DNA of 64,000 bases from Oxyruncus cristatus (Eukaryota > Chordata > Aves > Passeriformes > Cotingidae): positions 1,210,662-1,274,661 of the forward strand of contig VXAY01003218.1 in NCBI GenBank assembly GCA_013399855.1, in the 5' to 3' direction. The position numbers and the translations under genes are program-made. Shown in pieces: positions 1 to 11,165 of this stretch. How positions within the stretch are numbered: position 1 is the stretch's first letter; every line of letters begins with the position of its first letter. The notes beneath the pieces were generated by a model. It was not told the origin of the DNA and made no database searches. It worked only from the letters and a program-made list of their open reading frames with translations.

Positions 1-3000
1 AACATGTGGGAAATTGCCTTCCCCCCAGCCCCCAGCACGTAATTACACTGCTGTTGGTCCTGATCGTGTTCCTTTTTCCCACCTTCAGGCCCAAGAGGCT
101 GCAAGGAGGTTCCCCAGCGGCAGCCACGACGTGCCAGGCTGTTCTAAGGACACAATTGGTGTTGCAGACACTGATCCCTTGTGGTTGTGGTGAAGGGCTG
201 ATGGGGTGTCAGCAGCATTGTCCACCTGCAGATTCCTGCAGCACGGAGGGGCCGATTTCTGCCTGGATAACCCCGGCAGGAAAGGCAGAAAAGTCCTGCA
301 GGGGCTGGGGGAGGTTCAGTATTAAGGAGGCAGAGCAGGGGGAGGTGAATCCTGCTCCCAGGAACCCATCCAGCCAAACTGGGCTTCCCCTGCCCTTGCC
401 TGCTCTGGGCTCTGCAGCTGCTGCGTTTGCTCGTGGTTCTTTGTGTTCCTTTGGTGCTTTCCCAGGGATCCGTGTGGGAGTCCGAGGGTCATTCCTGTCT
501 CTGCAGAGCTGAGGAGGGCTGGACCAGCAGGGAGAAGCTGTAGGAAAGGTGAAGGAAGGCTGAAGGGTTTGAGTTGTCCAAGCACGAGGTGGAATTTGGC
601 TGGAGCCTTCCAAACCGTAACGTGGTTCTTACAAGGTTCCTGCGGAGGAGGAGTGAGGGAACTGGATGCATTAGGAAAGGGATTAAACAATCATTACACA
701 GAACCACCGGTTGTGGCAGATGGGGAGTGAGTTTGATGAACAGGGAGGTCCATTTCCAGCCTAAATTCCACTTTTCCTGCGTGCACAAGAACAACCCTAG
801 AACTGGACTGGAACTGAGGACTTGTTCAGCCAAGTGAAAGTGTTCTTGTGCCTCTACCCCCAGCCCAGGGAACTCAGCTGGGGGAATCAGAAACAGCACT
901 GCACTCTAAGTGGCTTGCATGTTAACGGGTGTGGACTTCAGGCCAGTGTTTCATTAGAACCAATAATAAATCGAGTATTTCACTTTCATAGTCCTATAAT
1001 ACCTCGTAGTTTAAAATTTTGAGCTGCTTTACCGTCAAAAGGGACTTAAACGTTGCGAAACTCAGAATAGAAATTGTATTTTCTCTGGTTTTGTGTATGG
1101 GGAATGCAGAAAAAGGATGGTTTCTCCCAGATCACTCCAGGAGAGCTGTGTAAGGGTGAGCCGCAGAACCTTCTAACCCTGGATTTGTGGGTGGAAGGCG
1201 TCCTGTGGGAACTGCATCGGGGAATGACAGGCATCACACTTGGTCTGTGGTTGCTCAGGGCCTGCCGGGGGGCCTCAGGGGATATTTTGTGGCGACATTT
1301 ATCTGTGTGAGGCTCTGGCTGCCTGCATGGGTTTGGAAATTCGAGTATTAAACAGAAAGGGGAGACTATTCGTATAAAGCTTAACATTGTGTCGCTCTTC
1401 TGCATGTTCAAAGCACTGCCCAGGCACCACCTACATAATCCCGGGATCTTTCCAGGGAATGCGAATGTAAACAGAGTTTATCTCCTGCTCTGGCACTGGA
1501 ATAAACTGCTCCGGGCCAGCAGTGGGAGAGGCTGCCCTTCCCTTCTGAAACCCTGGGGACAAACCCCTCTCCAGGTGTGGGATGGACGGTGGGATGGAGA
1601 AGGAAGGGGTGCTCCAGGAGGAGGCAAAGGGCAGCAACCCAGCGGTAAGAGTTCCCTGCGGGACAGGCTGAACCTCTGCATACAGAGTCAACAGGTAATA
1701 CACGGCTAACTCATGCCAAGCCAGCCTCCTTTCTGACACCTCTCCGAATCAGGAGGTGAGCTTGAGAGGGTGGAGAAGCACCAACTGGAGCGAGGAAATG
1801 TCTCTGTTTATGCCTCCCCTCCAATTTTGTGCTCCATGTCTCTGGTCTGGCATTTTAATGACTCGGTGCAAATGAGGACAAAAGGTACGTGAGGCATGTT
1901 GGTGATCATGGGGAGCAGAGCTGGTGCTCTCTGTGCACAGAGCTCCTGATGGAGATAGGAATGAGGAATTTAGCTCTTTTTGGAATGCAAAGGATTTAGT
2001 GAACTTTTGGGAACATTCCCAGTTCTTTCTCTTCCTTAATACTCCTAATGCCATTTGAATATGGAAGTGTAATGCTGCTCTGGCTATAGAAATGCAGATA
2101 ATCTGGCTTTATTAGCTGCTGCTGTTGGGTTCTTTGTTTCCAAAAGAACTGGAATTTCATTGAGTTTCTCTTTACAATATTCCTCCCATGCAGCATTTCT
2201 CAGTGTACAGCTGCTTTACTGCTGTAAAGGGATACCAACCCAATTTTGACCTCGGCAGCTGGACTGAGGCAGGACGGCTGGGAGAGGACACGTCCCCAGG
2301 GACAGTTTTGGGAAACATTCTGCCTACAGGTGGGAAGAGAGGGCAGGACCACTCCTAAGGGAGCGAAGCTGCTCCACATGGAATAACATGAACACTTCCT
2401 GAGCCTGGAGAGCCGCAGGACTCCTTCCACCCTCTTATCCCATTTCTTGCCTTCCACATCACCAGCCATCCCAAAGTTTTCCCTGGCTGTTGAGTCAGGA
2501 GCCTGTGGAAGAGGAAGAGTGGGCTGGGAGCAGAGAATTGGCTGTACCAGGTTCTGTGCTAACGATGAACTGTAAATTGTGACTCTGGCAACTCCTGTGG
2601 CTGCTGCTTTTGTTCAGTATCTTCATGAATAAAATTAGGTCCCTAAAGGAAACAAGTTACATCACAGATAGAAGTTCTGGGAAGGGAGAGACAATGGAGA
2701 CTATTGTAATGTAAAAATATAATCTGAAAGCAGTGAAACTTCATAAATTAAATGAACAGTGCACCTTAATCCAACCCAGTGAACAGGCCTGTCCTCTAGG
2801 CAATAAAGTGCATATTTGTCATTATTATTTTCATTATTATTTAACCAGGTTTGAAAGGTCATTGAAACACCTCTGCTGGTAAATAACCCCTAAACCCATA
2901 CACTAAAAATAGGTGAGTTGGGACTTCTTGCCAGAAACTAGCCCAATTCTGCTGTAAGAACCCAAAAATACACAGCTGACAGGAGTTAGCGCTGTGTCTG

Positions 3001-4130
3001 GGCATTGACTTTAAAGTGAAAATATCACTTTCATATCCCTCCCTAGGTTTGGAGATGCACTTTACTGGAGGTCAGGGAATGCAAAGCTGCTTTAAAGGAA
3101 TGGATATTTTGTGTTGAAAACCACTTAAACGAAGGGAACACAAGGCACAAATCCAAACTGGCTTCTCTAAGGAAGCACACAAGAAGCAAGAGATGGGTAT
3201 GTTAAAACTGTTCTTAAATTGCTTTTTTTTGCTGTGTGGGAATGGCTTTTCTGTAGGCCTGGCTCTTTTGGAACTGCATGGGTGCTTCCAGGGTGGAGGT
3301 CTTCACAGTTTGGACTCCTTTTTTATTCCTGGAAGTTTTTATTCTGGTGTGATCAGCCAGCTCTGAGGTCAGGAACTCGTTATGAGCCAAAATGAGACTT
3401 GGTAACTGTGTGTTTGCTCAGCCATTGCTGGGGGTTAAACAGCAGCAGACGGTGCTGGGGTTTAGCCAGGAGGAAGAGTGGGTTGTTCCCAAAGGCATGG
3501 GGCCTGGAGCTTGCCTTTATGGATGGGATGGCACTGAAGAATTCCCACAGGATTCCTGGGGTTTGCGGCGTCAGCACTAACCCCTTGTGCGTTACACAAA
3601 CTATGGATTTCATAGCCCTTGGAGGAGTTGCCTGTTTTGGTTGCCAGTTTGTCAGCCACTTATACTGAAGGACATTATTCCTCCTGAAGGAGACACTTTG
3701 TGTGTTTAATCAGAGTATGGCACAAAGATCTTTAGTCCTTTCCAGCATTTGGGAAAAAATATTATTTCCCACTACATTAATATACTTAATTCTAGAATCT
3801 GCATTAAATCCATGGCCTGCTATTTCCTATATATAGACCATTTATAATCCCAGTTAGTGAAATTACAGTTGCTTCAATGCCAAAGCAAAAGTCAAACACA
3901 AGCATATTAAATCTAATTTTCTGCTCATCATGTAAAGCTCTTTTGCTAAGACAAAAATACAATGTAATTCAAACTACAGGCAAAAATGTGGGGGAAGCTG
4001 AAGCAATCCAGTGCAGCTCAGCTGTTTCTAATTTAACCAATTCCCTGCTGAAATTCCTCAGGACTGTTGGTGTGCACTTTGAACACAACCTGAAGAAAAT
4101 GGGGAAAACACTAATGGTTTGGAGGTTTGC
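1..4130. other. intergenic DNA, no supported feature
   Basis: I see no exon, RNA gene or recognisable mobile element here. Open frames are short and show no familiar protein. An ATT-rich stretch lies near 2,820-2,845. Confidence 0.6.
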
Positions 4131-4262
4131 TTGGAAGTGTCCAAGGCCAGCTTGGAAGGGGCCTGGAGCGAGCTGGGCTAATGGGAGGTGTCCCTGCCCA
4201 GGGCAGGGGCTGGGACCCTTTAGAAGGTCCCTTCGAACCCAAACCACTCTGGGATTCTGTGT
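4131..4262 (+). mobile_element. CR1 fragment, 3' end, sense
   Basis: The 3' segment runs from the conserved 'GGAAGTGTCCAAGGCCAG' box to the terminal 'GGGATTCTGTG'. This order is typical of 5'-truncated avian CR1. No reverse transcriptase remains. Confidence 0.9.
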
Positions 4263-4631
4263 TTTCAAAAGCACATCTTTCAGTCCCAAGGCACCAACGT
4301 CTGACTAAGAATCTCTGTCAAAAAACGTAAATGCAGTCCAGGTGGCGCAGCCCCAGGCTCTGCAGGCGGGGGCAAACTTTCACCGCAGCCGGCCCTTCCC
4401 GGGTTAATTGCGGTAATTAATTGCACTAATCTGTTGTGAAGGGCTCCACCCCGCGGCTGTGCCTCGCCATGAGCCGCCTCTGCGGCCTGCAATTTAAAAA
4501 TGCAAAAGTCAAGCTGGATGTGTGGCACGTTTATGTTACTGCCCTAAAGAGCCCTTTGGGAAGCCTTAATACGTAGCGGAGCGTGAGGGGTGACTTTGAA
4601 CCGGTGGCTTCCCGGACTCTTCTGGGACTCA

Positions 4632-4800
4632 GTCATGGAGTCGTAGAATATCCTGAGGCAGAGGGGACCNGCACTTTTCTTGTGGCCCTCTAGGCCCTTG
4701 CCCATCTTTGTCACCCTTCTTTGGGTGATCTCTAACAGCTTTACACCCTCAATTCCATCCTGAGATTCCTCCAAGTGACAAAACTGTGGTGCCAGCACAA
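4632..4800 (-). mobile_element. older CR1 fragment, antisense
   Basis: It starts with a CATGGAGTCGTAGAATATCC box, the reverse complement of a CR1 3' end. Degraded CR1-like text follows ('CTTTGTCACCCTTCTTTGG'). One ambiguous base lies at 4,670. Divergence suggests an old copy. Confidence 0.65.
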
Positions 4801-5978
4801 GGGAGCTGAGATGTGCTGGAGCTTTACACTGTGCTGGGCCTTGAACACAGAATGTTCAGACTGGGCTCCACTCACAGAGCAAAGTAATTTCGCTATCAAT
4901 TAATTCATCTTGTTTTCTCATTTGCTGGGTCCCAGAGGTGCTGTTTCCAGGGGAGACAAACACAGCAGAGTGCACCAGGACACCCCTTTTGAGCAGAGCT
5001 TGTTCTTTCCATCTCACATCCTGCATCTCTGGCCCCTGTCCCCCAGGTGATAGGAGCTGATTCTCCAGGACTGTTGCCAGGGATTTGGACAGAGCTGTTT
5101 GATCCTGGTGTTCTGCTGGGACCACAAACCTTGTTTGATCAGCAGAGCTGGGCTTCTGCTGAGCTTTGGACCAGACCTTGCTCCCCACTTAACAAGGGCT
5201 TTGAATGTATTCTGAAAGACAGCCTTGTTTAAAAAGTAACGTAACATTGATCTTTGGAAGTCCCAGGCACCTTGATCACATGAATATTCTCCACTTCTGT
5301 GCTTTTCCTTGCTCTCCGAAAGAAAACCCACAGCAGTGGATTTAGCTACATCAAACCCAAATAGATCCACTTTCTTTGCCCATTTAAAAAGAAATGTGAG
5401 AAATACAAATTCTATAATTACTGCTGTTAATTAAGAAAACCCAGTGGGTCACTTCTTGATTTCATCCATCTAAACCTTCAGCAGGACACAGTATTTATTT
5501 CAGTGTTATCTTTCTGCCAAATCCAGTGCACATGTAACCAACTTAGATATTGAACTGATTTTGATTTTTGTACAGAGAACTCGTTCTTCTCCCCAGAATT
5601 CTTCCTCAGTTCTCTGGTATAATTGCTCTGCTTCAAAGACAGTCACACCCTGTGCTTAACCTACTGTTCCCATCTCGAAGCTCCCGGGAGTACAAGTCCC
5701 AGCAGCTTAACGACTGAGTTGTTGTGCCTCGGGGTTTGTGCACGCACTGCTCCGGAGGTGTCTGCCCGAGACAGCACCTCATCCGTGCCTTCGTAAGCGG
5801 GCCCCTTTCCTCGGGAGCAGAGCTGGCACTGTGCTATGGCAGCAGCCTTTGGGGAGCAGCCTCTGCTGTAACTATCCATACAGATGAAGAGTTTAGAGAG
5901 CTCCGAGTCGTTACAGCCGGGTCACTTCTCAGTTGGAATGTCAGGTAACAAGCAGCTCTGAGCCCAAAAGGAAACCAC
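4801..5978. other. intergenic DNA, no supported feature
   Basis: Nothing recognisable was found in this stretch. Open frames are short and lack familiar motifs. Confidence 0.55.
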
Positions 5979-6109
5979 AGCAAGTTGGACGGGGCTTGGA
6001 GCAACCTGGGACAGTGAGTGATGTCCCTACCCATGGCAGGGGGTAGAAGAAGATGGTCTTTAAGGTCCCTTCCAACCCAAACCGTCCCAGGATTCTGTGT
6101 TCTGTGAAA
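5979..6109 (+). mobile_element. CR1 fragment, 3' end, sense
   Basis: It contains AAGTTGGACGGGGCTTGGAG followed by CTTTAAGGTCCCTTCCAACC and ends with the ATTCTGTG tail motif. Confidence 0.88.
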
Positions 6110-8040
6110 TAACTGTTTGTGAAGAGGGAAACTGTTTTACTGGAAAGCTCTGTACACCCAAACTCTTTTCAATACCCAAAGAAGCTCCAAGCGTTAAACT
6201 GAACGTTTCAGTGCTACCAGTGCATGGTTTTTATCTGATATCTTGCCCTGAAAGCAAAATCTTATTGCCTGCCTATTTCTGAAGGTCTCTCCCCTGCTCC
6301 TTGGGTCACTGAGCCTGGGCTGGAAAAGCCACATCGTGACATTCTAGAGTGGCAGGAACAGAAAAGGGTAGTTGGGTGCTGAATGTCGCAGTTCAGCTGT
6401 GTGCTCTCTCTGTCTATTCTGGTTTTGAGGAGTGGGTTTAGAAATACTTTATCAAGAACAAAATATACAACAATAACCCCCCTGCAAATAAACTCACAAT
6501 AAAATCATGCAAGAAACAGTAACTAAATGACTGCAGTGAGCATCCCAAAAAGGCTGAAAAGATGCTCTGATCACAAGGATGTTCCCAGCCCCTCTGTTGC
6601 TGCCACCAGTGTATTAAGCAAGAATAGATTTTATCTTGGCATTCAAGAAATGTAACAGAAAAACTCTGCTGTGTTCCATTCCTGTGAATGGTTTTATTGT
6701 ATTTGAAGTTTATGTCTGAAGTTATTCAAGTGTAAAGATCTTAACAATCTTTTCAGCAGCTCAGGAAGGCTGGGCAAAGAGAATGTCCTGTCCTTGTAGC
6801 AAAGGAATAGCTTTTTATTTTTATTTTATCCATTTCCTTGATAAACAGCAATGGTTTGATCCAGAGGTGGCTGGAAATGAAGTGAAGGAGCCTGTTCATG
6901 AGCTGCAGCTTAGGCCATGGGTTATTGTTTATATTTCACTGGAATCAACATTATTTCTCACGCCTTTCTGCGTAACAACCTCTGGCTTTTAGATTCTTAG
7001 ACCCAGGAGCCTGAAGGCAGGAGGTAAATCTAACCAAGAATTGAGCACTGAAATAGGAATTGTCTTTTTAAGTACATCCATGAAAATTTTCCTACGGAAG
7101 CTCAGACATTCTCCCTGGTACGGGCCAGTTGCTGGAGTTGCAGGAACAATTCACTCTCCCAGCTTGGCTTGTGTTGGTTTCTCAGGATGTGAACTTGTGG
7201 TTGCTCAGAAGGGGCTTGTCATGAGGCTGTACAAAGTGAGGGAAATGTGCAGCTCACACTTTTGGAGCTCAGACAAACCACAGGCCATGACCAAAGTGTC
7301 ACTGGATGCTCCATAAGTTAGAGCTGAATGGGCCTGCTTGTCTCACACGCCACTGCGGTTTGGCCCCAAACCAAGCTTTTCTCTCACAAGTCAGGCTTTA
7401 TAAGAGCAGTTCAGCCTGTGACAGGGCACTGGCAAAGCTCGCTTGAGGCTGAGCTCTTACTGTAGTGACAGGAACTGTGCTCTGAGCGTGGCCGAGGGGC
7501 TCAGTGACCCCAGGAGAGTGACCCCCTGCTGCTGCACCAGCCTCTCAAGGGCCCCCAGCACCTGGTTTGCCCCTCTCCGGCTGGCTGGCTCTGGGGTGTG
7601 TGTTAGAGGTAAGGCTGAGCAGCCTGCAAGGGCCGTGCAGCCCCGCTGCAGCCAGGGCTGGGGGATTTATGCAAGCAATTAGATTTTCTCCAGTCTCCGA
7701 GAATGAGCCTGGAATCTTGCCAGCATAAATTGATTTATAACTTCTCAGTTGACTCCTGCTTTTGGTTAGGCTGGAATCGCTCTATGAATGGAGCTTTTCA
7801 AGGGTACCAGGACGAGACTTCTGTTCTGCTCAGAGGCAGGAGCTGCCAAAGTGTACAGAGAGCAGGATAAGGGAGGGAAGAGCTGCCTGGCAGCTCCGGG
7901 GAATCTGGTCTTGTAATGAGTGGGTGTGGACACAAACCAAATGGGGAGTTTGACAGCTAATTAATTTATATTCATTCACACCTTTAGATGGCAAACCAGG
8001 TCTGTTGGCTTATATTTTACTTTGGAAATATCATATTCCA
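6110..8040. other. intergenic DNA, no supported gene
   Basis: No exon was recognised. The segment 7,655-7,745 is rich in TTTATG, CAATTAG and TTGATTTATAA motifs and reads like a possible regulatory element. Conservation cannot be tested here. Confidence 0.5.
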
Positions 8041-8210
8041 TTGCCCAGAGAAGCTGTGGCTGCCCCATCCCTGGAAGTGTCCAAGGCCAAGTTGGACAGG
8101 GCTTGGAGCCACCTGGGCTAGTGGGAGGTGTCCCTGCCCAGGGCAGGGGATGGGAGTGGATGAGCTTTAAGGTTCTCTCCAACCCAAACCATTCTGGGAT
8201 TCTGTGATAT
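8041..8210 (+). mobile_element. CR1 fragment, 3' end, sense
   Basis: It runs from TTGCCCAGAGAAGCTGTGGC to the terminal GGGATTCTGTGATA with all internal CR1 3' blocks in order. Confidence 0.92.
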
Positions 8211-9501
8211 CCTTCTTCTTTGAATCTTTTCTCTAGTCTGAAAATACTGTGTCTATGCGTCTACATCCCAAAAAGTGCTGAGTGGTGTTTGCTGCCCACG
8301 AGGAGCCAAGAGGGTGAAATGGTGCCTGGCAGGAAGGCTGCTGTGTACTGGGACACCGGTGGCTTTTCTGGGAGGAGGGTTGTACATCTTGGCTGCAGAG
8401 CTGCTGGCACTGGTGGTTCCTGCTCCCTGTGTTCTGCAAAGTCTGTGCAGGGAAGGGCTCGGATGGGCTTGTCTGGGGCAGCGAGTGCTCTTGGAAGCTG
8501 GAGCTCCTTCTAAGCAATCGATAAATTACCCCAAAGCAGACATTCCGTGTGGAGCATTTCTGAGCAGACCGTAGTCTAACCAAACCACAGGGCCCTGAGA
8601 GCAGGCCTGTAATGGAACTGCCAGGCAACCTGATGCCAGGGGATGAACTGCCCACTTCGGGCTGTCACTGTGTTTTGTAAGGGGAAGCCTTTTTATCACC
8701 CTTCTCTATGAAAGGCTTTTCATCCTTATTATGAATAAAATCTCAAGTCCATCCTTATTTAACTCATCCCTTTAATCCTAGAAAATGCTGTGCCTGGCAG
8801 AAGGCTCCCATTTCCCAATAGACTATAATGAAAAAAATGACATGAGAAACGTTCCAAGTTTTAAGAACATCTCTGTTATGCCAAGAAGAGTGTGACTGTG
8901 GAGAATATAGTCTGTTTTGGTAGTAAAACTACCTCTGCACTGCACAGAGGCCTTGGAAAGTTATCCTTGTAACTACTGGAGAGGTGCTAACTTACAGGCT
9001 GGCAGGATTTTAAAGAATGTTTTGGTCTTTATGGGCTTAAATGTAAAAACTGAAATTGCGGGGAAAAAAAATCACCCCAAAATGATGAACTCATAAATTA
9101 GGTGGACTTGGTTTCTCCAAATGCTGGGAAAACACACTTCAGGTGCCTGAAGATATTTAGTGTTGTCTGGCTGAAGAAATAGGCAGGATATTTATTAATG
9201 TGGGAAATATTTCAATTAGCCAAGTCTACGCACACACAAAAGTGTAATATTTAGGTTGGAAGCGTGAGCTCACTCTGTAACACTTTCCTGGGGATGAGGA
9301 GGTGGGGGGAGACGGGCCATGCAGTTGTCATCAGGGGCTCAGCCTGCACAGGCAGGTGCCTGGAATCTGGACTTCAGTTTGTTTTTAAACAAAATACATT
9401 TCTGACAGGCTTGAAAGGAGCAAAGTGTGTAACTTTGGAGAGCTAAACATTCATTTTCTTCTTTGTTGTGTGAATGGCATGAACACCCAGACTCATTCTC
9501 A
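8211..9501. other. intergenic DNA, no supported feature
   Basis: I see no gene or repeat that I can name in this stretch. Confidence 0.55.
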
Positions 9502-9640
9502 TCCCTACAAGTATCCAAGGCCAGGTTGGACGGGGCTTGGAGCAACCTGGGCTAGTGGAAGGTGTCCCTGCCCATGGCAGGGGGTGGGACTGGACGGGCT
9601 TAAAGGTCCCTCCCACCCCAAACCATTCCAGGATTTCTTG
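9502..9640 (+). mobile_element. CR1 fragment, 3' end, sense
   Basis: It shows the standard 3' blocks GGTTGGACGGGGCTTGGAGC, GCTAGTGGAAGGTGTCCCTG and AAACCATTCCAGGATT. Confidence 0.92.
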
Positions 9641-10926
9641 TTTCAGGGAGTAGTTTTATTTCATGATTTATGATCAAGGCTGTCTCTTCCAGTCCAGCTT
9701 TGTTAGAACACACCCACAGGGCAGCTCTATCCCCTTTCTCTAGTGGGTGTTACTCCTCCTGAGAAATTAAAAATAGGAGAGTTCGTTCCAAGGCAAGAAC
9801 TGCAGTAATTAAGATCATGGGCTTCAGTCTGTCAGCTGCATGCCAGGGGATAGCTCCTGGTGTGAGAGGAGTGGGATGCTGTTGGATGTTACCTATGGTT
9901 TGTGCCTGTCATTGACTCCAAACAAACTTTAGTCTGTGGACTGAACTGGCAAAGCAGCTTCTTTGTAACAGGGTTATGATACTCGAAGTAATTTCCTCTT
10001 CTTTCAGGACTTGTTCTGGGTGTCAGCCAGGAAATACTGCTGCTTGCCTGACAGATAAGAAATGCAGAGCTGTATTGCAGGACTAATTCTGTTAGAACTG
10101 TAGCAAACATCCAATCTAAGATCCTTCTGCAGTGTAGAGTGCTTCTAATATTAAAGTAATTCTAATATTAAAAAAAATCTAATTTTAGATTTTTTTAGAA
10201 TCTAATCTTATTTAAAAATAATTATTAACTGTTCTAAATAATTCTAATACTAAAATAATTAGGAATAATTCTGCATACTGCAAGTTGCTGTAAGGCTATA
10301 GTGTGATGGAAGTTTTGTAGATTTTCTGAATATTTCAAGAGTCCATCCTAAGTAATTCAGAAATATTAATGAGACAACATAAAGGCTAGATTTTCTCTGG
10401 TCAAATGAAGTAAAAAAAGTATAATTGGATCAGTTTTGAAAAAAAATATACTCTAAGTAAATACATTTCCCCCCCCCCAAAATGTAACAATTAAACTTGC
10501 TTTGTGAATTCTCCTATCACTAGAATCTCTCTGTGCTTCTAAATTTACTTTCCAGAAAATGTTCCCTGTAGAAGACACTTGTGTAAATGTTATGTACAAA
10601 ATATTTGGACATACGGATGGATCTGTGGGGGTCAGTGGCATTTTGCTGGTATTTCAAGGTTGTTTCCAACCTTAAGTGTGAAAAATAATTTCACCTTACA
10701 TTCTCTAACTATTAAAAAGAAGGGTAAAAATCCCTACTTTTCGTAATCCCTTTCTACAACGTTTCACTGTGATTTACCAGCAGAGGGAGATCGTGTCCTT
10801 GTCTTTATTTTCAGCCCGGTTGCCTAATTGTCTAAACTCTAATGAAAATCCTACCTCGGCCAGTAGAACATATTGAAACTTTTGGGAATATAATCCTTGT
10901 CAAGGACAAACTGTTAAGGTATCGTT
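9641..10926. other. intergenic DNA with AT-rich patch
   Basis: No exon was recognised. The portion 10,137-10,265 is AT-rich with repeated TCTAATATTAAA-like words and an inverted repeat, listed separately. A C8-9 run lies near 10,470. Confidence 0.55.
10171..10196. repeat. perfect 12-bp AT-rich inverted repeat
   Basis: The arms AAAAAAATCTAA and TTAGATTTTTTT are exact reverse complements separated by two bases. This could form a hairpin or cruciform. It lies within a longer AT-rich tract. Confidence 0.9.
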
Positions 10927-11165
10927 TAGGTTGGAAAAGCCCTCGGAGATCATTGAGTTCAACCATTGGCCCTGCACTGCCAAGACCTCCATGAAATCAA
11001 ATCCCAAAGTGCCACATCCACGTGTTTTCTGAACACCTCCAGGGACTGTGGCTCCACCGCTTCCCTGGGCCTCGTGTTCCAGTGGCTGACCACCCTTTCC
11101 ATGAGGGTATTTTTCCTAATTCCAGTCTAGACCTCCCCTGGCACTTCCGCTCACCCTTGTTTTGT
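10927..11165 (-). mobile_element. CR1 fragment, antisense, different subfamily
   Basis: It begins GGTTGGAAAAGCCCTCGGAG then ATCATTGAGTTCAACC, the reverse complement of a CR1 3' end. CR1 internal text follows (CTTCCCTGGGCCTCGTGTTC, CAGTGGCTGACCACCCTTTC). The wording differs from the GGAAGGGACC class elsewhere in the window. Confidence 0.88.
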
